From Halarcobacter sp. (GTDB lineage Bacteria; Campylobacterota; Campylobacteria; Campylobacterales; Arcobacteraceae), in contig NZ_OY781470.1 of NCBI RefSeq assembly GCF_963676935.1, positions 2,018,680 to 2,082,679 of the forward strand: DNA of 64,000 nucleotides, given 5' to 3'. Under the pieces are notes generated by a model that made no database searches, was not told the DNA's origin, and saw only the letters and a list, made by a program, of their open reading frames with translations. A program made the translations under genes and the position numbers. Below, in pieces: positions 39,701-47,734 of this stretch (within the stretch, counting starts at the first letter, position 1; every line of letters begins with the position of its first letter).

Positions 39701-41233
39701 CTGTGCAAATTTTTGTCTAAAAAAGTCAGTAAAATTTCTATTTACATTTGAAAAACATGCTAAAGGAGTATCATCTCCCATAGAACCAACTGGTTCTTTA
39801 CCATCTTTTGCCATTGGATCAATCATTTGATCCAGTACTTCATAAGTAATATTAAAATATTTTTGTCTTTTTTCTAAATCTTCAAACTTATAATCATCAA
39901 CATCAACAAATGATTCATCAATATACTCTTGAAGATACTCCATATCTCCATTTAACCATTTGCTATAGTTTTGTGAAGATTTTAAATAAGTATTAATATC
40001 TTCCTCTTTTAAAACCTTACCATGTTTAAGGTCAAGTCCAATCATTTGTCCAGATTGAAGTCTTCCCCTTTCAAGAATATTATCTTCTTCTAAAAATACA
40101 GTTCCATACTCAGAAGTGATATAGATTTTATGATCTTTTGTAATAATATATTTTGATGGTCTTAAACCATTTCTATCAATTAAACATCCAATATGTCTAC
40201 CATCAGTTAAAGATACAGCAGCTGGTCCATCCCAAGCTTCCATTGCAGTTGATGTGTATTCATAAAATGCTCTTAATTCAGAGTCCATATGTGGTGCATT
40301 TTGCCAAGGTGCAGGAATCATACTTCTTGCAGCTTTGAAGAAATCAACACCATTTACAATTAAAAATTCAAACATATTATCTAATGATGCTGAATCTGAT
40401 CCACCATCTTGTAAAATAGGTAATATTCTTTTAATCTCTTCATCAGTAAATACTTCAGATTCAATTTGTTCTGATTTGATTTGTACATTTACTCTATTTG
40501 CTTCAACTGAATTGATCTCACCATTATGTGCTATTGATCTAAATGGTTGAGCTAATCTCCATTGTGGCAGAGTATTTGTAGAAAATCTCTGGTGAAAAAG
40601 AGAAAAAGAGATTTGAAAATCTTCATCCCTTAAATCGATATAAAAATGTTTGATATGCGTAGGCATAATAAGCCCTTTATAGGCTATTACTTTAGATGAA
40701 AACGTTGGAATATAAAAATCACTTTTTTCTACTAATTTGTGCTCACACTCTTTTCTTGTTAAGTAAAGCATTGCATCAAATCTTTTTAAACTCATTAAAG
40801 CATTTGCACTTACAAACACTTGTATAATATGAGGTAAAGATTCTAAAGCTTGTTTTCCTAAAGCATCCTTATCAACAGGTACTTCTCTAGTTAGTAGTAC
40901 CTTTAAATCATTCTCTTCACATTGTAATTTAAATGTTTCAATATCATCTAAATCTCTAGTAAATATCATTGCAACTGCATATCTTTCTGGTAAATCAATA
41001 CCACTTTCAGAAGCAATCTTTCTCATAAATTTATCTGGCATAGATAATAGTAAACCCGATCCATCCCCCGTTTTACCATCAGCAGCCACTGCACCTCTGT
41101 GCATCATTCGCTCTAGCGATGTTATAGCATCTTCTAAATTCTTGTGACTAGGTCTGTTTTTTAAATCTGCAACAAGACCAAAACCACAGTTATCTTTAAA
41201 AGAAGTAAGTAAATCTAAATTACATCCCATCAT
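36794..41233 (-). CDS. gltB: Glutamate synthase large subunit
   Basis: The 1479-residue protein has an N-terminal glutaminase (Ntn) domain with CGFGLVAD exposing the catalytic Cys16 after propeptide removal, then FMN-binding segments in the central and synthase domains (SGADGGTGAAPLTS). The 3Fe-4S motif CKILRICHTNKC has C-x5-C-x4-C spacing, and a C-terminal GXGXG beta-helix repeats Gly-rich units such as GTGDNACEYMTGG. It makes two glutamates from glutamine and 2-oxoglutarate with electrons from GltD. AAAGGA precedes the ATG; a second ATG follows immediately. Confidence 0.97.
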   Translation of the reverse strand: MMGCNLDLLTSFKDNCGFGLVADLKNRPSHKNLEDAITSLERMMHRGAVAADGKTGDGSGLLLSMPDKFMRKIASESGIDLPERYAVAMIFTRDLDDIETFKLQCEENDLKVLLTREVPVDKDALGKQALESLPHIIQVFVSANALMSLKRFDAMLYLTRKECEHKLVEKSDFYIPTFSSKVIAYKGLIMPTHIKHFYIDLRDEDFQISFSLFHQRFSTNTLPQWRLAQPFRSIAHNGEINSVEANRVNVQIKSEQIESEVFTDEEIKRILPILQDGGSDSASLDNMFEFLIVNGVDFFKAARSMIPAPWQNAPHMDSELRAFYEYTSTAMEAWDGPAAVSLTDGRHIGCLIDRNGLRPSKYIITKDHKIYITSEYGTVFLEEDNILERGRLQSGQMIGLDLKHGKVLKEEDINTYLKSSQNYSKWLNGDMEYLQEYIDESFVDVDDYKFEDLEKRQKYFNITYEVLDQMIDPMAKDGKEPVGSMGDDTPLACFSNVNRNFTDFFRQKFAQVTNPPIDPYREKIVMSLETGFGHIHNVLDEKPEYARRLKVASPILMKEKYDVLVSFGDSKSPRYDDYYKNRTFTTTFKSDLKASLEQLASFVVKAVRDDKVSVIILDDRDINEDTKLIPMAMAVGYVNEKLIAEGIRHSVSLVAVSGEVYDPHMAAVMIAYGATAIYPYMMYASTVALYERKDISKYKMQRLLKNTQKAVNAGLLKIMSKMGICTIASYRNSRLFDIIGLSDEIIANCFEGSHSDLSGLGYEDIEKRIEKSHFDAFFDDKHMFPLNLGGFYKYLDGGEYHDYGPATTNAMHNKQAKNKEDISDFDKLRELVETRDKKFIRDFFEFNSDKEAIDISEVESKDEIFKRFATAAMSCGSISPEAHEAMAIAMNTIGGMSNSGEGGEDPARFGTIKNSKIKQVASGRFGVTPGYLRSAQEIQIKVAQGAKPGEGGQLPGHKVTALIASLRHTVEGVTLISPPPHHDIYSIEDLAQLIFDLKQINQEAKITVKLVSTIGVGTIAAGVAKAYADRIVISGADGGTGAAPLTSIKHTGNPWELGLSEAHNALKANHLRESVHVQTDGGLKTGLDVVKAAMLGAESYAFGTASLTLLGCKILRICHTNKCSVGVATQDEDLREHFNGTVERLISYFTFIAEDVRAILAKLGYKSLEEIVGRSDLLKVIDDEFAQKFDFQNVLRKIDGVDTCQKDKNEPFDKNKFERELLKKVHRTIEQPTTPIKVKETISNLNRSFGTLISGEIAKYYGDAGLPDGSINIFLKGIAGQSFGALLSKGMNLYLDGAANDYVGKGMHGGKIIINTPHQGPEFAGAGNTCLYGATGGKLYVRAAVGERFAVRNSGCTAVVEGTGDNACEYMTGGIVVILGDTGINFGAGMTGGLSFVYDPEKHFVDKMNQELIEAVRIDTDDTERERLYLKRLLMDYLNETESQRAEDILENFRAEIRNFWLVKPKNMTVLPLNPEEGD

Positions 41234-41272
41234 TATCCTTTATAGTATCTTTATATTCCAAAAAAGTGGACG

Positions 41273-41278
41273 ATTATA
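41273..41278 (-). promoter_or_regulatory. -10 element of gltB
   Basis: TATAAT on the minus strand lies 40 bases before the gltB ATG in the 212-base divergent gap between gltB and the TRAP binding-protein gene. It has the expected distance and orientation; no clear -35 was seen. Confidence 0.5.
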
Positions 41279-41411
41279 CTCTTATTTTGTTTAAAACATG
41301 GTTAAGGTGGGAATGTGTTACTTTTTATGCAATTGCTATTTTAATGCTACGAAAAGAAGCTCTTTTTTTTAAATTTACACTTTTCTACATAAATCTTACA
41401 CAAGATTTGAT

Positions 41412-41417
41412 TATACT
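41412..41417 (+). promoter_or_regulatory. -10 element of the first TRAP binding-protein gene
   Basis: TATACT lies 29 bases before the ATG at 41446 in an AT-rich stretch, with TTGAT just ahead of it. It would be the promoter of the first DctP gene, divergent from gltB. Confidence 0.4.
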
Positions 41418-41445
41418 TTTTTTGATACGAAAACAAGGAGTGAAA

Positions 41446-42441
41446 ATGAAAAAACTATTAATGGGAACAGTTGCAGCTACACTTTTAGCTACATCTGGAT
41501 TAGCAGCAGAGTATACACTTAAGTTCTCTCATGTTGTTAGTGCTAACACACCAAAAGGGAAAGCAGCTGATTTTTTTGAAAAAAGATTAGAGGAACTTTC
41601 TGGGGGAAAAATTGATGTTCAGGTTTACCCATCATCTCAATTATATAATGACAATGCAGTAGTAAAAGCATTAAGATTAAATTCAGTTCAAATGGCAGCG
41701 CCATCTTTTTCTAAATTTGGTAAGATTGTACCAAACTTAGCTTTATTTGATTTACCTTTTCTTTTTAAAGATATTGACCACTTACATAGAGTTCAAGATG
41801 GTGAAGTGGGACAAAAACTTAAAGATATGGTAACAGCTAAAGGTATTGTTGCTTTAGATTTCTGGGACAATGGATTTAAACAATTCTCTTCATCTAAAAA
41901 AGCATTAATTATGCCAGAAGATGCAGAAGGTCAAAAATTTAGAATTATGTCTTCAAAAGTTCTTGAAGAACAAATTAAAGCGGTTGGAGGAAATCCTCAA
42001 ATGATGCCTTTCTCTGAAGTTTATTCAGGATTACAACAAGGTGTTATTGATGCAGCAGAAAATCCAATCTCTAATATCTATACAAAAAAATTCCATGAAG
42101 TACAAAAATATCTTTCAATTTCTAACCACGGATACTTAGGATATTTAGTTGTTATGTCTAAAAAATTCTGGAACTCTTTACCTGCTGACTTACAAGCAAA
42201 TGTAAAACAAGCTATGAAAGAAGCAACTGCAAAAGAGAGAGAATATGCACAACAATTAAATGATTCTCAATTTGAACAAATTAAAAAGTATGCAAAAGAG
42301 ACTGGAAAATTAGAAATTATAGAGTTAACTCCTGAACAAAAAGAAGCTTGGAGAAAAAAAGTTAGTACAATTTATCCTGATTTTTACAGTGATAGAAAAA
42401 TTGGAAAAGACTTAATTGAAGGTGCTTTAAATACTAAGTAA
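41446..42441 (+). CDS. dctP: TRAP transporter substrate-binding protein, DctP family (periplasmic)
   Basis: The ATG at 41446 has AAGGAG five bases ahead and starts a clear signal peptide (MKKLLMGTVAATLLATSGLAAEYT), so upstream in-frame codons back to 41266 are not part of the protein. The mature 310-residue part matches DctP: HVVSANTPKGKAADFF, PSSQLYNDNAV, the substrate-contacting FRIMSSKVLEEQ with its conserved Arg, and NHGYLGYLVV. It binds C4-dicarboxylates or related acids for the DctQM permease. In the pocket segment it reads VIDAAENPISN. It is a close paralogue of the next gene and is followed by a hairpin. Confidence 0.92.
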   Translation: MKKLLMGTVAATLLATSGLAAEYTLKFSHVVSANTPKGKAADFFEKRLEELSGGKIDVQVYPSSQLYNDNAVVKALRLNSVQMAAPSFSKFGKIVPNLALFDLPFLFKDIDHLHRVQDGEVGQKLKDMVTAKGIVALDFWDNGFKQFSSSKKALIMPEDAEGQKFRIMSSKVLEEQIKAVGGNPQMMPFSEVYSGLQQGVIDAAENPISNIYTKKFHEVQKYLSISNHGYLGYLVVMSKKFWNSLPADLQANVKQAMKEATAKEREYAQQLNDSQFEQIKKYAKETGKLEIIELTPEQKEAWRKKVSTIYPDFYSDRKIGKDLIEGALNTK

Positions 42442-42449
42442 TTTCAAAT

Positions 42450-42479
42450 TTTAAACTATCGGTTTTCCGATAGTTTAAA
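42450..42479 (+). terminator. 13-bp perfect hairpin after dctP
   Basis: TTTAAACTATCGG and its exact inverse, separated by TTTT, lie eight bases after the dctP stop. The following bases are A-rich rather than T-rich on the plus strand, so it may attenuate or protect the transcript rather than fully stop it. That would give more dctP message than downstream message. Confidence 0.6.
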
Positions 42480-42606
42480 TCCTAAAAAAAATATCCTAAA
42501 AAATTCCCACACACCCCTATTTTATTATGTTTAAGACCTATTATACAAATTTCAAAATTTCTTCTTATGTACACAATAGATACATAAATTTTAATTATAA
42601 TTTATC

Positions 42607-42612
42607 TATAAT
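42607..42612 (+). promoter_or_regulatory. -10 element of the second TRAP operon
   Basis: TATAAT lies 16 bases before the ATG at 42629 and just ahead of the AAGGAG ribosome-binding site, implying a very short leader. It gives the lipoprotein-DctQM operon its own promoter. Confidence 0.5.
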
Positions 42613-42628
42613 AGAATAAGGAGAAAAA

Positions 42629-43687
42629 ATGACAACAACATTAAAATCAGTAGTGTCTAGTATTGTTATTGTGCCAATACTATTATTTACTGGTTGTGGG
42701 GAAAAGAAAAAAGAACAGAAAATTTCAGAAGTTCAAAAAGCTTTAATAAAGGGTGAATATATCCTTAAATTTTCACATGTAGTAAGTCCTAATACTCCTA
42801 AAGGTAAAGCTGCAAGTTATTTTGAAAAAAGACTTGAAGAGCTTACAAAAGGTAGAATTGATGTACAAGTTTATCCATCATCTCAACTTTATAAAGATAA
42901 TGCTGTATTAAAAGCATTAAAACTTGATTCTGTTCAAATGGCAGCTCCAAGTTTTTCTAAGTTTGGGAAAATTGTACCTCAATTAGCACTTTTTGATTTA
43001 CCTTTTCTATTTAAAGATATGGCACATTTACACAGAGTTCAAGATGGTGCAGTGGGTCAAAAACTAAAAGATATGGTTAATTCAAAAGGGTATATTGCTC
43101 TTAACTTTTGGGATAATCATTTCAAACAATTGTCCTCTTCTAAAAAACCTTTAATTCTTCCAGAAGATGCAAAAGGACAAAAGTTTAGAATTATGTCATC
43201 TAAAGTATTAGAAGAACAATTTAAAGCAGTTGGCGCTAATCCTCAAATGATGCCTTTTTCAGAAGTCTATTCTGGATTACAACAAGGGGTTATAGATGGA
43301 CAAGAAAATACTAATTCAAATATCTACACAAAAAAATTCCATGAGGTTCAAAAGTACTTAACTGTAACCAATCATGGATATTTAGGATATTTAGTTGTTA
43401 TGTCTGAAAAGTTTTGGAACTCATTACCTAAAGAGTTACAAAATGATGTTATTCAAGCTATGAATGAAGCAACGGTAAAAGAGAGGGAATATGCAGAAGA
43501 GTTAAATACCAAGCAATTTAACTTAATAAAAGAGTATGCAAAACAGACAGGTAAGTTAGAAATAATAAACCTAACAAAAGAGCAAAAAGATGCTTGGAGA
43601 ACAGCTGTTAGTAAAATCTATCCTGATTTTTATGATAAAGATAAAATTGGTGAAGATTTAATTAAGGGCTCTTTAGCAACGGAGTAA
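42629..43687 (+). CDS. TRAP transporter substrate-binding protein, DctP family, probable lipoprotein
   Basis: The 352-residue protein is highly similar to the preceding DctP along its whole length, but its N-terminus ends in LLFTGCGEKKK, a lipobox-like site with Cys23 (Phe at -3 is slightly atypical). It is then probably a lipoprotein rather than a free periplasmic protein. It keeps FRIMSSKVLEEQ and NHGYLGYLVV. The pocket segment reads VIDGQENTNSN, differing from its neighbour at two positions. Asp after Cys would favour inner-membrane retention, but Gly is found, so sorting is uncertain. It begins the operon containing DctQ and DctM. Confidence 0.88.
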   Translation: MTTTLKSVVSSIVIVPILLFTGCGEKKKEQKISEVQKALIKGEYILKFSHVVSPNTPKGKAASYFEKRLEELTKGRIDVQVYPSSQLYKDNAVLKALKLDSVQMAAPSFSKFGKIVPQLALFDLPFLFKDMAHLHRVQDGAVGQKLKDMVNSKGYIALNFWDNHFKQLSSSKKPLILPEDAKGQKFRIMSSKVLEEQFKAVGANPQMMPFSEVYSGLQQGVIDGQENTNSNIYTKKFHEVQKYLTVTNHGYLGYLVVMSEKFWNSLPKELQNDVIQAMNEATVKEREYAEELNTKQFNLIKEYAKQTGKLEIINLTKEQKDAWRTAVSKIYPDFYDKDKIGEDLIKGSLATE

Positions 43688-43690
43688 AAG

Positions 43691-44317
43691 ATGATTATAT
43701 TTAAAATGATAAGTAAAACTATTGGTTTTATAAACCAATCAATTGCAGCCATTGGTATTTCTGCTGGTGTTGCAGTTGCATTTACAAATGTAGTGGCAAG
43801 ATATGTATTTGATGCCTCATTAGTTTGGGCATCAGAGTTAAGTGTATACTTGTTCTTATGGAGTGTATTTTTTGGAGCAGCTTATTGCTTTAAAAAAGAT
43901 GCACATATTGCAGTAACAATTGTACTTGATGCAATGCCATCAAGATTAGCAAAAGCGATGTTATTATTGTCTCATATTATTACAATTGTATTTTTAATAG
44001 CAGTTGCATATTATGGTTATGAATATCTGCTTTTAGTTATAGATTTAGATGAAAGATCAATAGATATGTGGGATATGCCTATGTGGATTCCATATTTGGT
44101 AATTCCGGTTTCATTTGCATTTGCATCATATAGAGTTGCAGAAAGGATACATGCAATTTTATCTACACCCCATGATAAAATCTTAAAAGAGAGCGAAGCT
44201 GAACACGTATTGGCTGAAATGGGTATTGGGGCTAGAAGAAACCAAGAAAATGAAAATGTTAAGGAATTAAACGAAATGGTTAAAGAAGTAGAAAAGAAAA
44301 CAGGAGGGATGCTATGA
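43691..44317 (+). CDS. dctQ: TRAP transporter small permease subunit
   Basis: The 208-residue protein has four predicted membrane segments and the DctQ motifs ARYVFDASLVWASELSVYLFLW and KKDAHIAV. The C-terminal 45 residues are charged and probably cytoplasmic, longer than in many family members. It pairs with DctM to form the sodium-coupled permease. GGAG precedes the ATG, three bases after the binding-protein stop, and it overlaps dctM by four bases. Confidence 0.92.
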   Translation: MIIFKMISKTIGFINQSIAAIGISAGVAVAFTNVVARYVFDASLVWASELSVYLFLWSVFFGAAYCFKKDAHIAVTIVLDAMPSRLAKAMLLLSHIITIVFLIAVAYYGYEYLLLVIDLDERSIDMWDMPMWIPYLVIPVSFAFASYRVAERIHAILSTPHDKILKESEAEHVLAEMGIGARRNQENENVKELNEMVKEVEKKTGGML

Positions 44318-45597
44318 GTTTAGCTGTATTATTTGCAATATTTTTCTTCCTTGTTATTTTAGGAACACCTATTTCAATCTGCTTAGGTGCTTCAACTTTT
44401 GTAACACTTATGTTTTTTACTGATATTTCACCTATTGAAATCTCAGCTATGATATTCGAAAAAGTTCACCATTATTCATTAATGGCTATTCCAATGTTTA
44501 TTTTTGCAGGTAACTTACTGAGTAAAGGTAGTGCAGCACAAAGAATTATTGAGTTTGCAAAATCTTGTGTTGGACACTTACCAGGTGGTCTTCCTATATC
44601 AGCTATTTTTGCATCTATTATTTTTGCTGCTGTTTCTGGTTCATCTCCTGCAACTGTTGTTGCTATTGGTTCAATTATGTTTGGTGCAATTATGCAAGCT
44701 GGTTATCCTAAGAAATATGCAATTGGTACGATTGCAACATCTGGGTCGTTAGGTATTCTTATTCCACCATCAATTGTATTAATCGTTTATGGTGTTACAG
44801 CAGAGGTTTCTATTGGTAAACTATTTATGGCAGGTGTTGTTCCAGGACTTATGCTTGGTATTATGTTAATGACTGTAACTTATATTGGTGCAAGAAGACT
44901 TGGTTTTGAAAAAACTGAACCGCAACCTATGAAAATTAGATTAGCGAAAATGAAAGATGCATCATGGGGATTATTTACAATTGTACTTGTAATTGGTGGT
45001 ATCTATGGTGGTATCTTTACTCCAACTGAAGCTGCTGCAGTTGCTTGTGTTTGGGCATTTATTGTTTCTGTATTTATTTATAAAGATATTAAATTATCTA
45101 AAATATATATTACTGCTTTAGAATCAGCAAAAACAACTGCAATGATTATGTTTATTATTGCAAATGCTATGTTATTTGCTCACTTCTTAACTATTGAGAA
45201 TATTCCCCATATGATTACAGAAGCTTTAGTTGAAGCAAATGTAAATAAATATATGTTCTTACTTATGGTTAACTTACTTCTAATTTTAGCTGGTTCATTT
45301 ATGGAGCCAAGTGCTATTATTATGATTATGGTTCCATTATTACTTCCTGTTGCCGTTGCACTTGGAATTGATCCTATTCATTTTGGTATCTTAATCACAG
45401 TAAATATGGAGCTAGGAATGGTATCCCCACCTGTTGGACTGAATCTTTTTGTAACCTCAGGTCTTACAGGAATGAGTATCAAAGATGTAATCGTCGCCGC
45501 ATTCCCTTGGACAATGACTATTTTAGTTGGACTTATATTAATCACATATATTCCAGATATTTCATTGTTCTTACCAAATTTAATGTATGGACATTAA
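44314..45597 (+). CDS. dctM: TRAP transporter large permease subunit
   Basis: The 427-residue polytopic protein has the DctM signatures GTPISICLGAS, YSLMAIPMFIFAGNLL, SGSSPATVVAIGSIM, GILIPPSIVLIVYG and the duplicated late motif MELGMVSPPVGLNLFV. It is the transport subunit of the TRAP system. GGAGGG lies ahead of the ATG. A strong terminator follows, so it closes the operon. Confidence 0.94.
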   Translation: MSLAVLFAIFFFLVILGTPISICLGASTFVTLMFFTDISPIEISAMIFEKVHHYSLMAIPMFIFAGNLLSKGSAAQRIIEFAKSCVGHLPGGLPISAIFASIIFAAVSGSSPATVVAIGSIMFGAIMQAGYPKKYAIGTIATSGSLGILIPPSIVLIVYGVTAEVSIGKLFMAGVVPGLMLGIMLMTVTYIGARRLGFEKTEPQPMKIRLAKMKDASWGLFTIVLVIGGIYGGIFTPTEAAAVACVWAFIVSVFIYKDIKLSKIYITALESAKTTAMIMFIIANAMLFAHFLTIENIPHMITEALVEANVNKYMFLLMVNLLLILAGSFMEPSAIIMIMVPLLLPVAVALGIDPIHFGILITVNMELGMVSPPVGLNLFVTSGLTGMSIKDVIVAAFPWTMTILVGLILITYIPDISLFLPNLMYGH

Positions 45598-45613
45598 TTA
45601 AATTAAACTATCC

Positions 45614-45641
45614 GATTTTATGGGGCATTCCCCATAGAATC
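45614..45641 (+). terminator. Rho-independent terminator of the TRAP operon
   Basis: GATTTTATGGGG and CCCCATAGAATC form a 12-bp stem (one G-U pair) around a CATT loop, 17 bases after the dctM stop, followed by AAAGTTTTT. It is the most GC-rich hairpin in the neighbourhood. Confidence 0.8.
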
Positions 45642-45664
45642 AAAGTTTTTAAATAGTATTTCCT

Positions 45665-45931
45665 CTATCTAAAAATAAAAACTATTGATATTAAAATCAC
45701 AGTAACTACAATTTCTGGAATAAAATAAAACGAAAATCCGTAAAGTTTTTTATACTTGATTTTCAAATAATTTTCAAATTTTTTTACAGGATTTCCTAAT
45801 AATTTATAAAATATAAAGCTTATGATTAAAGTAATAAAGAATACAATTAGATAATTTGATGAATTTTTACTAATTAAATCTTCAAATAACACAAGAATCA
45901 AGAGATAAAAAACTAATATATAAATTAACAT
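45665..45931 (-). CDS. Small hypothetical membrane protein
   Basis: The 88-residue protein is strongly hydrophobic with three predicted membrane segments (about 1-16, 26-45, 65-87) separated by a basic loop VKKFENYLKIKYKK. A ribosome-binding site AAAAGGA precedes the ATG. I do not recognise a family. It stands alone between the TRAP operon and the lactate dehydrogenase gene. The 232 bases upstream of it, up to 46163, are very AT-rich and show nothing beyond promoter-like sequence and a short GATATC-centred repeat. Confidence 0.6.
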   Translation of the reverse strand: MLIYILVFYLLILVLFEDLISKNSSNYLIVFFITLIISFIFYKLLGNPVKKFENYLKIKYKKLYGFSFYFIPEIVVTVILISIVFIFR

Positions 45932-46163
45932 TTTAATCCTTTTGATATCTAAACTACACTTACAAATGGAGATATCTTTTAATTTTAATAATAAATATCA
46001 ATATTATATTTTATTAAGACTTTGTTTTTTATTAATTTAATAATGTTCTATAATTTAAATCTTTCACCATATAATATAAATTTAAAAACTTAGTTATGTT
46101 ACTTATTTCAATTTAACACTTTAATAGATAAAATTTTCCAAAATAAAAATAAAAGATTATATT

Positions 46164-47105
46164 ATGTCAAAATCAAAAATTGGTGTTATTGGAGCAGGAA
46201 ATGTTGGTGCAGCTATAATAAATGCACTAGTTTTGAGAAATATTGGAAAAGAGTTAATTCTATTTAATAGAGATAAAGAAAAAGCTCTAGCAGAGGTAAT
46301 GGATATAGATGATACTATCCCTTTATTATCTGAAATGCAAATCAAAGCTACCAATGATTACAAAGACTTAGAAGATTGTTCTATTATAGCCATTACAGTT
46401 GGGGCTAGACAAAAAGAAGATGAAACAAGATTAGAACTTTTAGGAAGAAATGCCAAAATTATGCAAGATGTAGTTTCAAATCTTGATAAATATGCATCTG
46501 ATGCTATATTACTTATAGTTTCAAATCCAGTTGATATATTAACAAGAGTTGCCCAAGAGACTTCTGCAAGAGCTCACAATAAAATCTTTGGTTCAGGAAC
46601 GGTTTTAGATACTTCCAGACTAAGATATCAACTTGGAAAAGAGTTAGAAGTAAATAGAAAAAATATTCATGTTCATGTAATTGGGGAGCATGGTGATAGT
46701 GAATTTGCAGTTTGGTCTAATGCAATTATTGGTTCAATAAAACTTGAAGATTTTCCACTAAAAGATTCTATAACTCTTAAAAAGTTAAAAGACAAAGTGA
46801 TGTCAATTACTAAAAAAAGAGCTTATGAAATAATCCAAAGAAAAGGTTATACTAATTTTGGAGTTGCAGTTGCAGTTGCAAAACTAATTCAATGTGTTAT
46901 TAGAGATGAGAAAAAAATATTTTCAGTATCAATTAAAGCAAATAAAGAATACTTACTTCATAAAAATACAGTTCTTAGTCTACCTTGCGTAATTGGTAGA
47001 AGTGGCGTGGAAAATAGACTTATTTTAACTTTATCAAAGAAAGAGAAAGAAAAACTATTAGAAGCCTCTAATAGTTTAAATAATGCCTATAAAAATTTAA
47101 GATAA
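46164..47105 (+). CDS. L-lactate dehydrogenase-like NAD(P)-dependent enzyme
   Basis: The 313-residue protein is of the lactate/malate dehydrogenase family: GAGNVGAA at residues 10-17, Gln83 in ARQKEDETR where lactate enzymes have Gln and malate enzymes Arg, Arg89, VSNPVDILT, GSGTVLDTSRLR (Asp149, Arg152) and GEHGDSEFAVWS with catalytic His176. These point to lactate or another 2-hydroxy acid as substrate. The second beta strand ends LFNRD, so the acidic residue that usually binds the NAD ribose is Asn35, followed by Arg36, which may favour NADP. It converges on and overlaps mntP by nine bases. Confidence 0.82.
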   Translation: MSKSKIGVIGAGNVGAAIINALVLRNIGKELILFNRDKEKALAEVMDIDDTIPLLSEMQIKATNDYKDLEDCSIIAITVGARQKEDETRLELLGRNAKIMQDVVSNLDKYASDAILLIVSNPVDILTRVAQETSARAHNKIFGSGTVLDTSRLRYQLGKELEVNRKNIHVHVIGEHGDSEFAVWSNAIIGSIKLEDFPLKDSITLKKLKDKVMSITKKRAYEIIQRKGYTNFGVAVAVAKLIQCVIRDEKKIFSVSIKANKEYLLHKNTVLSLPCVIGRSGVENRLILTLSKKEKEKLLEASNSLNNAYKNLR

Positions 47106-47651
47106 AAGAGTATGTTCTATTAGTATTTTAAGACCTATACCTATTAGAACTATTCCACCAATTTTTTCTGCTTTATCTTCTAAAAACTCTCCACCTCTTG
47201 TTCCTAAAAAATTTCCAAGAAAAGAGAATATAAAAGTTACAAAAGCAATAATTAACATTGATAAATAAGGATTTAAATTTAATAGATTTAAGGTAAATCC
47301 CGCTGCCATAGCATCAATACTTGTTGCAATTGCAAGTATTAATAAAACTTTGTTGGAAATAACACTAATCTCTTCTTCCGTACTTTCACCAAAACTTTCA
47401 TATAACATCTTTCCACCTATTAAACTTAAAAGGAAAAATGCAACCCAATGATCAATTGATTCAATAAAATCACCTAAACCAACACTTGCAAGAAAACCAA
47501 TTAAGGGCATAAAACCTTGAAAAAAACCAAAAAATAAAGCAATTTTTAGCGCTAAAAATTTATCAAATGTTTTGTTTTTTACTCCTAAACCAATAGAAAC
47601 GGCAAAAGCATCCATAGCCAAAGCAAATGACAATAATAATACTTCAAACAA
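47097..47651 (-). CDS. mntP: Manganese efflux pump
   Basis: The 184-residue, six-segment membrane protein has the duplicated MntP motifs SFALAMDAFAVSIGLG and LAIATSIDAMAAGFTL, each with the Asp residues needed for metal transport. It exports Mn2+ from the cytoplasm. The start is a TTG at 47651 with AGGAG ahead. It converges with the lactate dehydrogenase-like gene and diverges from the ZIP transporter gene, giving a metal-transport pair. No yybP-ykoY-type riboswitch was recognised in the 83-base gap. Confidence 0.92.
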   Translation of the reverse strand: MFEVLLLSFALAMDAFAVSIGLGVKNKTFDKFLALKIALFFGFFQGFMPLIGFLASVGLGDFIESIDHWVAFFLLSLIGGKMLYESFGESTEEEISVISNKVLLILAIATSIDAMAAGFTLNLLNLNPYLSMLIIAFVTFIFSFLGNFLGTRGGEFLEDKAEKIGGIVLIGIGLKILIEHTLLS

Positions 47652-47734
47652 AATTAACTCCTATAAAAATGGAATTATACCAAAACAATAAAAAATATCT
47701 ATTATGATAGAATATAAAAAAACAAAGAGAATAG

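Noticed and set aside
41266-41445. Upstream extension of the first DctP reading frame by 60 codons
   Set aside because: The ATG at 41446 has an ideal AAGGAG and begins a textbook signal peptide; the upstream codons overlap the divergent promoter region and encode no recognisable sequence.
44531-44752. Leucine-rich alternate reading frame inside dctM
   Set aside because: It is a shifted frame of a well-conserved gene; its composition follows from dctM codons and it has no ribosome-binding site.
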